64,000 nucleotides of DNA from Burkholderiales bacterium. GTDB taxonomy: Bacteria; Pseudomonadota; Gammaproteobacteria; Burkholderiales; Burkholderiaceae_C. Below, piece after piece: positions 47,881 to 57,487 of this stretch; positions within the stretch are counted from its first letter, which is position 1, and each line of letters opens with the position of its first letter. The stretch covers positions 1 to 64,000 of the forward strand of contig JAGWTR010000003.1 in the NCBI GenBank assembly GCA_028868855.1. Direction: 5' to 3'. The translations under genes and the position numbers were made by a program. The notes beneath the pieces were generated by a model that was given only the letters and a program-made list of their open reading frames with translations, was not told where the DNA came from and made no database searches.

Positions 47881-49311
47881 ATGTCGTGGACGGATCGGAA
47901 CAGCCCCATCGTGGCCGTGGCCACCGCCTCGGGCCGTGGGGCCGTGGGGATCGTGCGGGTGTCGGGGGCGGGCTTGATGGCGCTGGCCCAGGCGCTGTGC
48001 GGGCGCACCCTGGCGCCTCGGCAGGCCACGTATGGCCCGCTGCGCGATGCCCGGGGCGAGGCCATCGACCACGGTCTGGCGTTGTACTTCCCGGGGCCGC
48101 ACAGCTTCACGGGTGAGGATGTGCTGGAGTTGCAGGCCCACGGCGGGCCGGTGGTGTTGCAGCTTGTGCTGGCGCGCTGCCTTGAGGCCGCCCGCGAGTT
48201 GCTGCCCGATACCGGCCGCGAGCGCCTGCCGGGCTTGCGGGTGGCCGAGCCGGGCGAGTTCACCCAGCGGGCTTTCTTGAATGACAAGATTGATCTGGCG
48301 CAGGCCGAGGCGATCGCCGACCTGATCGATGCGAGCACCGAGGCCGCGGCTCGTTCGGCCACGCGTTCGCTGGGCGGTGCGTTCTCCAAAGAGATCGACC
48401 TGCTGCGCGAGCAGTTGATCAATCTGCGCATGCTGGTGGAGGCGACGCTGGATTTTCCGGAAGAAGAGATCGACTTTCTGGAAAAGGCCGATGCGCGGGG
48501 CCGCCTGAACCGCGTGGCTGCGACGCTGGACGGGGTGTTGGCGCGGGCGCGCCAGGGGGCGCTGCTGCGCGAGGGCCTGCAGGTGGTGTTGGCGGGGCAG
48601 CCCAATGCGGGCAAGAGCTCGTTGCTCAATGCCCTGGCCGGGGCGGAGCTGGCCATCGTGACGCCGATTGCGGGCACGACGCGCGACAAGGTCAGCCAGA
48701 CGATTCAGATTGAGGGGGTGCCGCTGCATGTGATCGACACGGCAGGCTTGCGCGCTGACCATGAAGCGGGTGACGAGGTTGAGCGCATTGGCATGGCGCG
48801 CAGCTGGGAGGCCATTGCGCAGGCCGATGCGGTGCTGTTTCTGCACGATCTGACGCGTGGCGCCGACCGGGCCTATGTGCAGGCCGATGTCGAGATTGCC
48901 GCCAAATTGCCGCGGGGCGTGCCGGTGCTGCATGTGTTCAACAAGGCCGACAGCGTGGCGGTGGCCGACCTGCAGGGCCTGGCCCACGAACCTGAGGGCC
49001 CCCTGCTGGCCTTGTCGGCGCTGACCGGCGAGGGGCTGGAGGCGTTGCGCCGCACCCTGCTGGAACAGGCGGGCTGGCAGGCCGCCCCCGAGGGGGTTTT
49101 CATCGCTCGCCAGCGCCATGTGCAGGCCTTGCGCCGGGCGCGCGAGCATCTGGAGGGCGCGCAGGCGCATGCGGCGATGGCCGATGGCGCCCTGGATTTG
49201 CTGGCCGAGGAGCTGCGCCTGGCCCACAACGCGCTGGGCACCATTACCGGGGCGTTCTCGGCGGACGATCTGCTGGGCGAGATCTTCACGCGTTTTTGCA
49301 TCGGCAAGTGA
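47881..49311 (+). CDS. mnmE: tRNA modification GTPase MnmE
   Basis: 476 residues from the ATG at 47881 (a GTG four codons up is also open). N-terminal tetrahydrofolate-binding domain ([20 protein letters not shown], then [17 protein letters not shown]), helical domain, and inserted G domain: G1 [15 protein letters not shown]3 DTAG, G4 NKAD. It ends FTRFCIGK, the invariant C-terminus with the catalytic Cys. With MnmG it installs the carboxymethylaminomethyl group at tRNA wobble uridines. Completes the conserved origin-proximal series. Confidence 0.97.
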   Translation: MSWTDRNSPIVAVATASGRGAVGIVRVSGAGLMALAQALCGRTLAPRQATYGPLRDARGEAIDHGLALYFPGPHSFTGEDVLELQAHGGPVVLQLVLARCLEAARELLPDTGRERLPGLRVAEPGEFTQRAFLNDKIDLAQAEAIADLIDASTEAAARSATRSLGGAFSKEIDLLREQLINLRMLVEATLDFPEEEIDFLEKADARGRLNRVAATLDGVLARARQGALLREGLQVVLAGQPNAGKSSLLNALAGAELAIVTPIAGTTRDKVSQTIQIEGVPLHVIDTAGLRADHEAGDEVERIGMARSWEAIAQADAVLFLHDLTRGADRAYVQADVEIAAKLPRGVPVLHVFNKADSVAVADLQGLAHEPEGPLLALSALTGEGLEALRRTLLEQAGWQAAPEGVFIARQRHVQALRRAREHLEGAQAHAAMADGALDLLAEELRLAHNALGTITGAFSADDLLGEIFTRFCIGK

Positions 49312-49425
49312 GCGCCGGCTCCTCCCACGTTTGAAGTGGCGGGGCCCCCTGTTTGCGGGGTGCCTTTGGGGCGGGGCGTCACCACAATTCGTGACGATCC
49401 CATAAATCTCTCAGGAGAGTCCACC

Positions 49426-50082
49426 ATGAATCTTCGTTCTATGACCTTGGTCGCCTTGATGGCGATGGCCGGCGTGGCCCAGGCGGCCACCATCAGCTGG
49501 AATCAATGGAGTTCGGGCACCGCCGGCGCCATCACCGCGCCCACCGGAGCCGTCTCGGTCACCTACGCGGGCGATTCCCCGACGTTCTTCTACCCGAGCT
49601 ACCCCAGCTGGGCGCCCGCGGGCAGCTATGCCGACGGCAGCATCGTGGCCAACGCCCCCACGGGTGGCATCAAGGGGCTCGTGGGCGGCACCAGCACGGT
49701 CAACACCGTGAGTTTTTCGACCCCCGTGGTCGATCCGGTTTTTTCCATCTGGAGCCTGGGCTCGCCCGGCACGCCCGCGCGTTTTGAATTCATCAATGCC
49801 ACGCCGATTTTTGTCGCCGGTGGGCCGTCCAATGAATACGGTGGCAAGGCCATCGTCGTCACGGGCCATGTGGTCTCCGGATCCGAGTCCAACGGCACGA
49901 TCCAGTTCAAAGGCGTCTACGACCACATTTCCTGGACCAATCCGGCCGCCGAGAACTGGTACGGCTTCAATGTGGGCATTGCCGCGGCGGTGCCCGAGCC
50001 CCAGGAGAGCGCCTTGGCGCTGGCCGGCTTGGCGATGGTGGGGCTGTGGACCCGCCGACGTGGGGCACGATCGGGGGCCTGA
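49426..50082 (+). CDS. PEP-CTERM sorting-domain protein
   Basis: 218 residues from the ATG at 49426, with AGGAGAG upstream. Signal peptide MTLVALMAMAGVAQAA, a beta-rich secreted domain (ISWNQWSSGTAGAITAPTGA...), and a C-terminal PEP-CTERM signal: VPEPQESALALAGLAMVGLW followed by TRRR. Such proteins are processed by exosortase and are often linked to exopolysaccharide or biofilm matrix. The exosortase itself is not in the window. A terminator follows at 50124. Confidence 0.88.
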   Translation: MNLRSMTLVALMAMAGVAQAATISWNQWSSGTAGAITAPTGAVSVTYAGDSPTFFYPSYPSWAPAGSYADGSIVANAPTGGIKGLVGGTSTVNTVSFSTPVVDPVFSIWSLGSPGTPARFEFINATPIFVAGGPSNEYGGKAIVVTGHVVSGSESNGTIQFKGVYDHISWTNPAAENWYGFNVGIAAAVPEPQESALALAGLAMVGLWTRRRGARSGA

Positions 50083-50123
50083 AGGCGCCCGCAGCCGCGA
50101 CTTGAGCGGCCTCGGACCACACA

Positions 50124-50153
50124 AAGGGCCCTGCGGGGCCCTTGCCTGTTTTT
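50124..50153 (+). terminator. Rho-independent terminator after the PEP-CTERM gene
   Basis: Stem AAGGGCCC...GGGCCCTT (50124-50143) followed by TGTTTTT. Confidence 0.75.
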
Positions 50154-50255
50154 GGCTGCCCCGAGAGGCGGGCCCCGGGCAAATAGCCTCCACGAAGGTC
50201 CCCGAATCGATTAAATTCCACAGCTTGTGCGCCGCAGCACTACTTTGAGGAAAAG

Positions 50256-50723
50256 ATGGAAGTCACGGAATTGATTCAAGCCATCCAGACGCTCAATACC
50301 GAAGATGTTTTTCGGCCGCGCCTGGACGCTCAGCAATGGCGGACCTTGTGTCAGTACTTGACGCGCCATGAGCTTCGCTCGGGCGATTTGCTGGTCAAGC
50401 AGGGCGACCGCGACCGCACGGTTTATTTCTTGGGGCAAGGCTCATTGCAGGTGTTTGTCACGGGGGCGACCCCTGGCGCGTCGCGCATTGCCATTTTGCG
50501 GCCGGGGTCGATCTGCGGAGAACCTGGCTTGTTCAGCGATGCCCCGCGCATGGCCAATGTCGAGGCCATGACCCCCTGTGTGATCTTTGCGCTGCGGTTG
50601 CCGCGTTTTGAAGAGCTGGTCGCGCGGGTGCCTGGGGTGGCCGTGGAGGTGTTGCGGGCCGCCGGTGCGGTGATGTCGCTGCGCCTGCGTGGCAATGTGC
50701 TGCGACAGGTGCCTTCGGCCTGA
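50256..50723 (+). CDS. Cyclic nucleotide-binding domain protein without HTH
   Basis: 155 residues. A single cNMP/Crp-type beta roll: LRSGDLLVKQGDRDRTVYFL, GQGSLQVFV, ILRPGSICGEPGLFSDAPRM. The phosphate-binding cassette (GEPGLFSDAPRMANV) differs from canonical GE(L)AL...RSA, so ligand binding is uncertain. There is no DNA-binding domain; the C-terminal helix ends the protein. Located 24 bp upstream of the HD-GYP regulator on the same strand, so likely an accessory sensor for it. Confidence 0.82.
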   Translation: MEVTELIQAIQTLNTEDVFRPRLDAQQWRTLCQYLTRHELRSGDLLVKQGDRDRTVYFLGQGSLQVFVTGATPGASRIAILRPGSICGEPGLFSDAPRMANVEAMTPCVIFALRLPRFEELVARVPGVAVEVLRAAGAVMSLRLRGNVLRQVPSA

Positions 50724-50747
50724 CCAGCATTCAGGGGGTGGGGTTCA

Positions 50748-51806
50748 ATGTTCATTGGTCAAGATATGCATCGCGCCACGATCTTGGTGGCCGACGATTC
50801 CCCGCAAAACATCGAGTTGTTGTCGCGCGTGCTCGGCCAGGACTACCGCGTCAAGGTGGCCACGTCGGGCGAGAAGGCCCTGGCGATGGCGTATTCCGAT
50901 GAACCGCCCGACTTGATCTTGCTGGACATCTTGATGCCTGACCTGAGCGGCCACGAGGTGTGTCGGCGCATCAAGGCCAACCCGGACCGGCGCGGCATTC
51001 CCATCATTTTTGTGACGGCGATGAATTCGGTCGAGGACGAGAGTCTGGGGCTGGCCATTGGTGCGGTGGATTACATCGCCAAGCCGATCAGCCCCGCCCT
51101 GGTGCTGGCCCGGGTGCGCACGCATCTGGCCTTGCACGATCAGGCGCGGGAACTGGAACGCCAGGTGGCCCAGCGCACCGCTGAGCTGGCGGCCACGCGC
51201 CAGCAGCTGATCCGCCGCTTGGGCCGCGCGGCGGAGTTCAAGGACAACGAATCGGGCAACCATGTGGTGCGCATGAGCCACCTCGCGCGCCTGATCGGCC
51301 AACAGGCGGGCCTGGGTCCGGAGGCGCTGCAGTTGCTGTTCCAGACCACGGCCATGCATGACGTGGGCAAGATCGGCGTCCCCGATCGCATCTTGCTCAA
51401 GTCCGGCCCGCTGGACGAGGCCGAGTGGGCACTGATGCGCCAGCATGCACAGATTGGTGCCGACATCATTGGTCGGCACGACAATGAGTTGTTGTCGACG
51501 GCTCGCTCCATCGCCCTGACGCACCACGAGCGCTGGGATGGCACCGGCTATCCGCAGGGGCTCAAGGGCGAGCAGATCCCGCTGTTCGGGCGCATCGTGG
51601 CCATTGCCGATGTGTTTGATGCCTTGATGACGCGCCGGCCCTACAAGGCGCCCATCCCGACGGCGGAGTCGCTGGCGCTGATGGCTGAACAGCGCGGGCG
51701 CCATTTTGATCCGACGCTGCTGGATTGTTTTTTCCAGCAGCAGTTCGAGATCCTCAAGATCATGGAGTTGTACTCCGATGACCGCGGCGCTCCGAACGAT
51801 TTCTGA
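50748..51806 (+). CDS. Response regulator with HD-GYP c-di-GMP phosphodiesterase output
   Basis: 352 residues. Receiver domain (about 10-130) with phospho-acceptor Asp60 (DLILLDILMP) and Lys112 (DYIAKPIS), a coiled linker, then HD-GYP: HD at 204-205 (TAMHDVGKIGVPD), HHERWDGTGYP with GYP at 267-269, and DVFDALMTRRPYK. It would hydrolyse cyclic di-GMP when phosphorylated. GGGGTGGGG precedes the start. It runs tail to tail with the hybrid kinase at 51808-55407, whose Hpt domain could be its phosphodonor (inference). Confidence 0.92.
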   Translation: MFIGQDMHRATILVADDSPQNIELLSRVLGQDYRVKVATSGEKALAMAYSDEPPDLILLDILMPDLSGHEVCRRIKANPDRRGIPIIFVTAMNSVEDESLGLAIGAVDYIAKPISPALVLARVRTHLALHDQARELERQVAQRTAELAATRQQLIRRLGRAAEFKDNESGNHVVRMSHLARLIGQQAGLGPEALQLLFQTTAMHDVGKIGVPDRILLKSGPLDEAEWALMRQHAQIGADIIGRHDNELLSTARSIALTHHERWDGTGYPQGLKGEQIPLFGRIVAIADVFDALMTRRPYKAPIPTAESLALMAEQRGRHFDPTLLDCFFQQQFEILKIMELYSDDRGAPNDF

Positions 51807-51807
51807 G

Positions 51808-54800
51808 TCAGGCGGATGGCCGTAGCGATGTGAGGGCTGCGCCCGCAGCGTCAAAGTCGTATCGGGCCAATGCGGCGGTCAAGGCCGTGACGGCGGCTTG
51901 TTGCTGCAGCGCGGGCTGATGCGCCACCATTTCTCGGATCACGTCGAGGGCTTGGGCGTCGTTGTCGCGGATCAGGGTCGCCAGGTGCTGCCACCGCGCT
52001 TGCAGGGTGTCGTTGTTCAGATCCGGTGCGGCAGCGACGCTGCCTTCGATCGGGGCCGGCGGGACCATGGCGCCAATCGCCTCCTGCACGGCGTTCAGCG
52101 CGGCCAGGGTCTGGTCCAGGGCCGGCTGCATGGCGTTGTCGGGGCCTTGCTCGGTCAGACTCTGGAGTTGTTGTGCGGCGTGTTGAAGCGCTCGGGCACC
52201 GATGTTGCTGGCCAGACCTTTGAGGGTGTGGGCATGGCGGATGGCGCGTGCCAGGTCGCCCTCGCGCAGGGCTTGGGTAAATTGCCGTTCGAAGTCTTGC
52301 TGGTCTTCTTGAAAGCCTTTGAGCAGGCGGCGATACAGGTCCAGGTCGCCCATGCAGCGGGCCAGGCCATCGGCCGAGTCCAGGATGGGCGGCGGCGCGG
52401 GCACGACCCAGCGGGCGATGGTGTCGAACATCTGGCGCAGGTCGAGCGGTTTGGTGATGTGGTCGTTCATGCCGCTGTCGGCGGCCCGTTCATGGTCGGC
52501 GGCCATCGCGCTGGCCGTCATGGCGATCACGGGCAGGTCGGTCCAGGCGGGGTTGGCACGGATCCGTTCGGTGGCCACGTAGCCGTCCATCACCGGCATC
52601 TGGCAGTCCATCAGCACGCCGTCAAAGGGGCCGTCCTGGGTCAGCTGGTCGAGGGCTTGCTGGCCATTGGCGACGGCCACCACTTCGATGCCCGCGCGTC
52701 GCAGCAACTCGCAGGCCAGCTCCTGATTGAGGGGTTGATCTTCCACCAGCAAGAGCCGGGTGCCGGCCAGTTGGGCCCTGGCGGTTTGCAGGATGTCGCG
52801 GGCCTGATCCGCGGTGGAGGACAGGGCCTGACTCGGGGCCGGTGTGGGGGCCAGCTCGCGCAGCCCAAAGTGGGCGGTGAAGTGGAAGGTCGAGCCTTGG
52901 CCGAGGGCGCTTTGGACCCAGATCTGTCCGTTCATCATGTCGACCAGTTGGCGCGAGATGCTCAGGCCCAGGCCGGTGCCGCCGTATTGGCGGGTGGTGG
53001 AGTTGTCGCCCTGCGTGAACGGATCGAATAAGTGAGCAATCACTTCTGGGGGCATGCCGATGCCGGTGTCGCGCACCCAGAAATGCACTTCGACGCCCGC
53101 CGACTCCAGGCGCCTGACCTCGGCGCCTATGACGACATTGCCGCCACGTTCGGTGAATTTGAGGGCATTGGCACCCAGATTGATGAGCACCTGGCCCAGC
53201 CGCGTCGGGTCGCCGATCAGCGGGGTGGGGATGTCCGCGCTGGGCTCGAATCGCAGGTTCAGGCCTTGCTCCTGGGCCCGCATGCGCAACACGTCGGCCA
53301 GGTTGTCAAAGACGTCGTCGAGCCGGAAGTCGGTGCTGTCCAGCGCGAGCTTGCCCGACTCGATCCGGGAGACGTCCAGCACGTCGTTGAGGATGCGCAG
53401 CAGGTTGCCAGCGGCGCGGTGGGCTTTGTCCACGTAGTTGCGGGCACTGGGGGGCAGCTCTTCCAGCAAGGCCAGGTGGGTCATGCCCATGACGGCGTTC
53501 ATGGGGGTGCGGATCTCGTGCGACATATTGGCCAGGAAGTGCGATTTGGCCAAGGTGCTGGCTTCGGCGGCCGCGCGGGCCTCGCGCATGGCCGTTTCGG
53601 TCAGCTTGCGGGCGGTGATGTCCTGGATGATGGCGCAGTAGTGCGGGCGCCCTTCCTGGTCAAAGGGGACGACCACGATTTCGGCATCAAACACGTCGCC
53701 GTCCAGCCGGACGTGGCGCCATTCAATGGGCAAGGACTGATGAGTGCCCGTCATCAGGCTTTGGATGATGCTTTTGGCGGCCTCTTCGCTGGGTCGGCCA
53801 TCGGCCTGCAGTTTGGGTGACAGGGGTTGTTTGGCGAGGTGCAGGCCCAGCAGGGCTTGTTCGTTGTCGGCCCTGAATAGGCGCAGCGCCCCGGGATTGC
53901 AGCGGTAGATGCCCTTGTCGCGTTCATAAAAGAGGAAGGCGATGGGCGCATGGGTGAACACCGCGTCGGCGCGGTCTGCGAGGCGCTTGCGCTCGGTGAT
54001 GTCCAGCCAGTAGCCGTTGTAGGTGATGCTGCCGTCGGCCTGCTGGCTGGGGGTGCTGTTGCAGTGCACCCAGCGTTGCTCCTGGTGTCGGGTGATCGGG
54101 AACTCGATGGCCCGGGTGGGTGGGCTCAGGGTGTCCTGGTGGGCCAGTCGCCAGGCCAGGTCGGGGTCGTCGGTGAGGGCGTCCGCGTCAATGCCGAGGA
54201 CGTTTTTCAGCCCCTGCCCGACGAAGGTGAAACGGCCCGGGCCTTGGGCCGGTTGCTGGTAGCAAAACACGACCAGTGGCAGGGCGTGCGCCATCTCTTG
54301 CAGCGCCAGTTTGGCGCGGGTCATCTCGTCCAGGCGGCCAATGCGCTGGGCCATGGCGGCGATGAACCAGTAGCCGAGCACCAGCGCCAGAACGGCGGCC
54401 AGGACGCCTTCGGCCAACAAGGTGTTCTCGCCGTCCAGGGCCACAACCGCCCAGGCGGTGAGCCCGCCATAGGACAGCGGCCGGCTCACCACGAGGTGGC
54501 GCTGGCCCTCAATGGTGACCTGTGTGACGGTTTGGTCCCGCACCCGCACCTGCGTCAGGGACCAGGGCAGGGTGGTGATGGTTTGCATGTACAGGCGCTG
54601 GGCCTGGGCGGCATCCAGGGTCATGTGGCCCACCAGTGGCGTGCGCTTGAGGAGGTCTTTGCCCTGCGCGCTCATCAGGATGACGCCTTGGTTGTCGGTC
54701 ACCAGCAGATGCCGCTGGGGATCGTCAAAGAAACGGTTGAAGGCGCTGGGCTCTTGCTTGATGCCCACCAGGCCGAGCAATTGCGAGCCCTCATGCACCG

Positions 54801-55407
54801 TCGCGGCAAAGTAGAAGCCGGGGATTTTGGTGATGCGCCCCACCGCAAACTGGGAGCCGCTGCCGCCATCGAGCGCCTCGGTGAAATAGGTGCGCGTTTT
54901 GAAATTGGTGCCCAGGACATTGACGGATTGGTCCAACCGGCTGTCGGCCAGCACGGTGCCAAAGCGGTCCATCAAGAAGATGTCGTTCAGGGCGAAGTCC
55001 TGCGCGGTGTCACGCAAGACCCTGGACATGTCGCGCACGTCGCTGTTGCGCATCAGCGTGGCCTGGATCTTCAGGCGATTGGCGTCGGTCAGTTTGTCCG
55101 AGCCCTCCACATGCGTGGTCTGCAAAAAGGTGTGAAGGGCGGTTTGACGGCTCAGTGCGCGCGGCAGGGCTTGGAGCTGCTGAAGGGTGACCTCCAGCGA
55201 GTTGCTCAGGCTGCCCAGCCGGTGGGCGGTGGTTTGCAGCAGGAACTGGCGGTGGTCGTCGATCTGGTCGTGGACGGCCCAGGTGGCGCCGGCCACCACG
55301 ATGGCGGTCCAGATCACGGTGATCCAGAGCAGGCTTTTTTTCAGCGAGGGGTTGGAATGGCTCGCGACGGTGCGGGTGGGTGGGGGCGGGCTGACCGATG
55401 CCTCCAT
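51808..55407 (-). CDS. Hybrid sensor histidine kinase with Cache-like sensor, PAS, REC and Hpt
   Basis: 1199 residues. Membrane segment (about 24-45), periplasmic Cache-type sensor (about 46-325, ending VVSRPLSYGGLTAWAVVALD), second membrane segment (about 333-352), two PAS domains (about 370-475 and 478-600), HisKA with His630 (NMSHEIRTP), HATPase (GTGLGLSIS near 811), one receiver with Asp934 (VLMDCQMP), and a C-terminal Hpt domain with His1060 (HAHTLKGLASNIGA). This is a full four-step phosphorelay protein. The convergent HD-GYP response regulator one base from its stop is a natural partner. It starts 14 bp after the stop of the CPA2 antiporter gene on the same strand. Confidence 0.92.
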   Translation of the reverse strand: MEASVSPPPPTRTVASHSNPSLKKSLLWITVIWTAIVVAGATWAVHDQIDDHRQFLLQTTAHRLGSLSNSLEVTLQQLQALPRALSRQTALHTFLQTTHVEGSDKLTDANRLKIQATLMRNSDVRDMSRVLRDTAQDFALNDIFLMDRFGTVLADSRLDQSVNVLGTNFKTRTYFTEALDGGSGSQFAVGRITKIPGFYFAATVHEGSQLLGLVGIKQEPSAFNRFFDDPQRHLLVTDNQGVILMSAQGKDLLKRTPLVGHMTLDAAQAQRLYMQTITTLPWSLTQVRVRDQTVTQVTIEGQRHLVVSRPLSYGGLTAWAVVALDGENTLLAEGVLAAVLALVLGYWFIAAMAQRIGRLDEMTRAKLALQEMAHALPLVVFCYQQPAQGPGRFTFVGQGLKNVLGIDADALTDDPDLAWRLAHQDTLSPPTRAIEFPITRHQEQRWVHCNSTPSQQADGSITYNGYWLDITERKRLADRADAVFTHAPIAFLFYERDKGIYRCNPGALRLFRADNEQALLGLHLAKQPLSPKLQADGRPSEEAAKSIIQSLMTGTHQSLPIEWRHVRLDGDVFDAEIVVVPFDQEGRPHYCAIIQDITARKLTETAMREARAAAEASTLAKSHFLANMSHEIRTPMNAVMGMTHLALLEELPPSARNYVDKAHRAAGNLLRILNDVLDVSRIESGKLALDSTDFRLDDVFDNLADVLRMRAQEQGLNLRFEPSADIPTPLIGDPTRLGQVLINLGANALKFTERGGNVVIGAEVRRLESAGVEVHFWVRDTGIGMPPEVIAHLFDPFTQGDNSTTRQYGGTGLGLSISRQLVDMMNGQIWVQSALGQGSTFHFTAHFGLRELAPTPAPSQALSSTADQARDILQTARAQLAGTRLLLVEDQPLNQELACELLRRAGIEVVAVANGQQALDQLTQDGPFDGVLMDCQMPVMDGYVATERIRANPAWTDLPVIAMTASAMAADHERAADSGMNDHITKPLDLRQMFDTIARWVVPAPPPILDSADGLARCMGDLDLYRRLLKGFQEDQQDFERQFTQALREGDLARAIRHAHTLKGLASNIGARALQHAAQQLQSLTEQGPDNAMQPALDQTLAALNAVQEAIGAMVPPAPIEGSVAAAPDLNNDTLQARWQHLATLIRDNDAQALDVIREMVAHQPALQQQAAVTALTAALARYDFDAAGAALTSLRPSA

Positions 55408-55421
55408 GGCGGGGTTTCCTT

Positions 55422-57437
55422 TCAGCCGTTGAGCAACATGCTTTCGGCGCGGGCCAGATCCTGCGGACGCCCCGACAGCACCAGGGTGTCACCGGTCTCC
55501 AACACCAAGGCATGGTCGGGCGGAACCACCGCGCCACGTGCGCGACGAATCGACACCACGGCCACGCTCAGTTCGTGCGCTATCAACGACTGTGCCAGGG
55601 TTTGGCCAATGCAGGCGGCATCGGTCGAGAGCGTGACCGACTGCAAGCGCTGTAATTCACGCTCATCGACGGAGTCGTCATCGGCCCCGTGGAAATAGTC
55701 ACGCAGGATGCCGTAGCGCGCCTCCCGTTGGTCCTGCACCAGCCGGATCACGCGCCGCATGGGCACGCCCACCAGGGCCAAGGCCTGCGAGGCCAGCATC
55801 AGCGAGCCCTCAATCGCCTCGGGCACGACCACGGTGGCGCCCGCGTGCTGCAACTCGTCCAGGCTGCTGTCATCGATGGTGCGCACCACCACCGGCAGTT
55901 CGGGCGCGTATTCATGGACCAGGTGCAAGATTTTTCGGGCCGAGGCGGTGCTGGGGTAGGTGATGACCAGGGCACTGGCCCGCGTCAGGCCGGCGGCGAT
56001 CAGGCTTTGCAGCCGGGTGGCGTCCCCAAAGACGGCGTTCTGGCCGGCGGCGGCGGCCTGTTGCACGCGGTCGGGGTCCAGGTCCAGGGCGATGTAGGGG
56101 ATGTGCTCTTTGTCGAGCAGCCGCGCCAGGTTCTGGCCGCTGCGCCCATAGCCGCAGATGAGGACGTGGCGCTCGGTGTTGATGGCCTTGGCGGCGATCT
56201 TGGTCATGGCCAGAGACTGCATCAGCCAGTCGGTGGAGGACAGCTTCATGACGATGCGGTTGCTGCCCATGATGATGAGCGGCGTGGCCAACATGGACAG
56301 CACCATGGCGGCCAGCAAAGGGCTCTGGGCGTTGGCGGGGATCAACTGATTGTCGGTGGCCAGGGACAGCAGCACGAAGCCGAATTCGCCCGCCTGCGCC
56401 AGGTACAAACCGGTGCGCAGCGCCACGCCCGTCTCTGCGCCGAACTGGCGGGCCAGGGCGGCCACCAGGCCGAACTTGAACACCACGGGCAGGGTGCTCA
56501 ACACCAGCACCAGGGCCCAGTGGTCGACCACGCTGTGCCAGTCCAGCTTCATGCCCACGGTGATGAAGAACAGACCCAGCAGCACGTCGTGGAAAGGGCG
56601 GATGTCGGTCTCCACCTGGTGCTTGTATTCGGTCTCGGCGATCAACATGCCTGCCAGGAAAGCGCCCAGCGCCAGCGACAGGCCGGCGTGTTCGGTCAGC
56701 CAGGCCAGGCCCAGCGTGACCAGCAGCAGGTTGAGCATGAACAGCTCTTCGCTCTTGCGGCGTGCCACCTGGGTCAGCCACCAGTGCATCACTTTCTGGC
56801 CGCCCATCAAGAGCAAGGCCAGCACGACGCTGGCTTTGAGTCCTGCGATGAGCAGGGTGCGCGTCAGCTCGGCCGGGCTGCTGCCCAGCGCCGGGATCAG
56901 CACCAGCAAAGGCACCACGGCCAAATCCTGAAACAGCAAGATGCCCATGACGCGGCGGCCATGCGGGCTGTCCAGCTCCAGGCGCTCGGCCATCATCTTG
57001 ACGACAATGGCCGTGCTGCTCATGGCCAGTGCGCCGCCCAGGGCCACGGCGCTTTGCCAGCTCAGTTTCCAGCCCAGCAGCCCATCGTGGAGGCCCAGGG
57101 TGACCAGTCCGGCGGTCAGCGCCAGGTGCCCGCCGACGGTCGCCACCATGGTCAGGCCCACCTGGCTCAGACCCAGGCCAAACACCAGCGAGCGCATGCT
57201 CTTGAGCTTGGGCAGGTTGAACTCCAGTCCGATCACGAACATCAGGAACACCACGCCAAACTCGGCCAGGTACTGCACCTCGGTCGAGTCCCTCACCAAG
57301 CCCAGTGCATTGGGGCCGATCACCACGCCCACGACCAAGTAACCCAACATGGGCGGTAGTTTCAACAGGCGGCACAAGACCACGCCGATCACAGCGGCCA
57401 ACAGGTACAGAAGGGTGAGGTCGAGCGAGCTGGTCAT
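55422..57437 (-). CDS. CPA2-family monovalent cation:proton antiporter with RCK domains
   Basis: 671 residues. N-terminal Na+/H+ exchanger domain with about 12 membrane segments (PPMLGYLVVGVVIGPNALGL, LLFQDLAVVPLLVL, LALGAFLAGMLIAETEYKHQ), then an RCK/TrkA-N Rossmann domain from about 410 (RHVLICGYGRSGQNLARLLD) and a TrkA-C domain (about 590-665). Architecture as in KefB/KefC and YbaL; glutathione-gating cannot be judged. It mediates K+ or Na+ efflux coupled to H+. Divergent from kdsD by 50 bp, the same arrangement of a Kef-type gene beside Kdo genes that occurs in other betaproteobacteria (from memory). Confidence 0.92.
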   Translation of the reverse strand: MTSSLDLTLLYLLAAVIGVVLCRLLKLPPMLGYLVVGVVIGPNALGLVRDSTEVQYLAEFGVVFLMFVIGLEFNLPKLKSMRSLVFGLGLSQVGLTMVATVGGHLALTAGLVTLGLHDGLLGWKLSWQSAVALGGALAMSSTAIVVKMMAERLELDSPHGRRVMGILLFQDLAVVPLLVLIPALGSSPAELTRTLLIAGLKASVVLALLLMGGQKVMHWWLTQVARRKSEELFMLNLLLVTLGLAWLTEHAGLSLALGAFLAGMLIAETEYKHQVETDIRPFHDVLLGLFFITVGMKLDWHSVVDHWALVLVLSTLPVVFKFGLVAALARQFGAETGVALRTGLYLAQAGEFGFVLLSLATDNQLIPANAQSPLLAAMVLSMLATPLIIMGSNRIVMKLSSTDWLMQSLAMTKIAAKAINTERHVLICGYGRSGQNLARLLDKEHIPYIALDLDPDRVQQAAAAGQNAVFGDATRLQSLIAAGLTRASALVITYPSTASARKILHLVHEYAPELPVVVRTIDDSSLDELQHAGATVVVPEAIEGSLMLASQALALVGVPMRRVIRLVQDQREARYGILRDYFHGADDDSVDERELQRLQSVTLSTDAACIGQTLAQSLIAHELSVAVVSIRRARGAVVPPDHALVLETGDTLVLSGRPQDLARAESMLLNG

Positions 57438-57487
57438 CTTGTCCCTAGAATCCTTCCATCCTACTCGGTGCTTTCAAAGCCTGGCTC

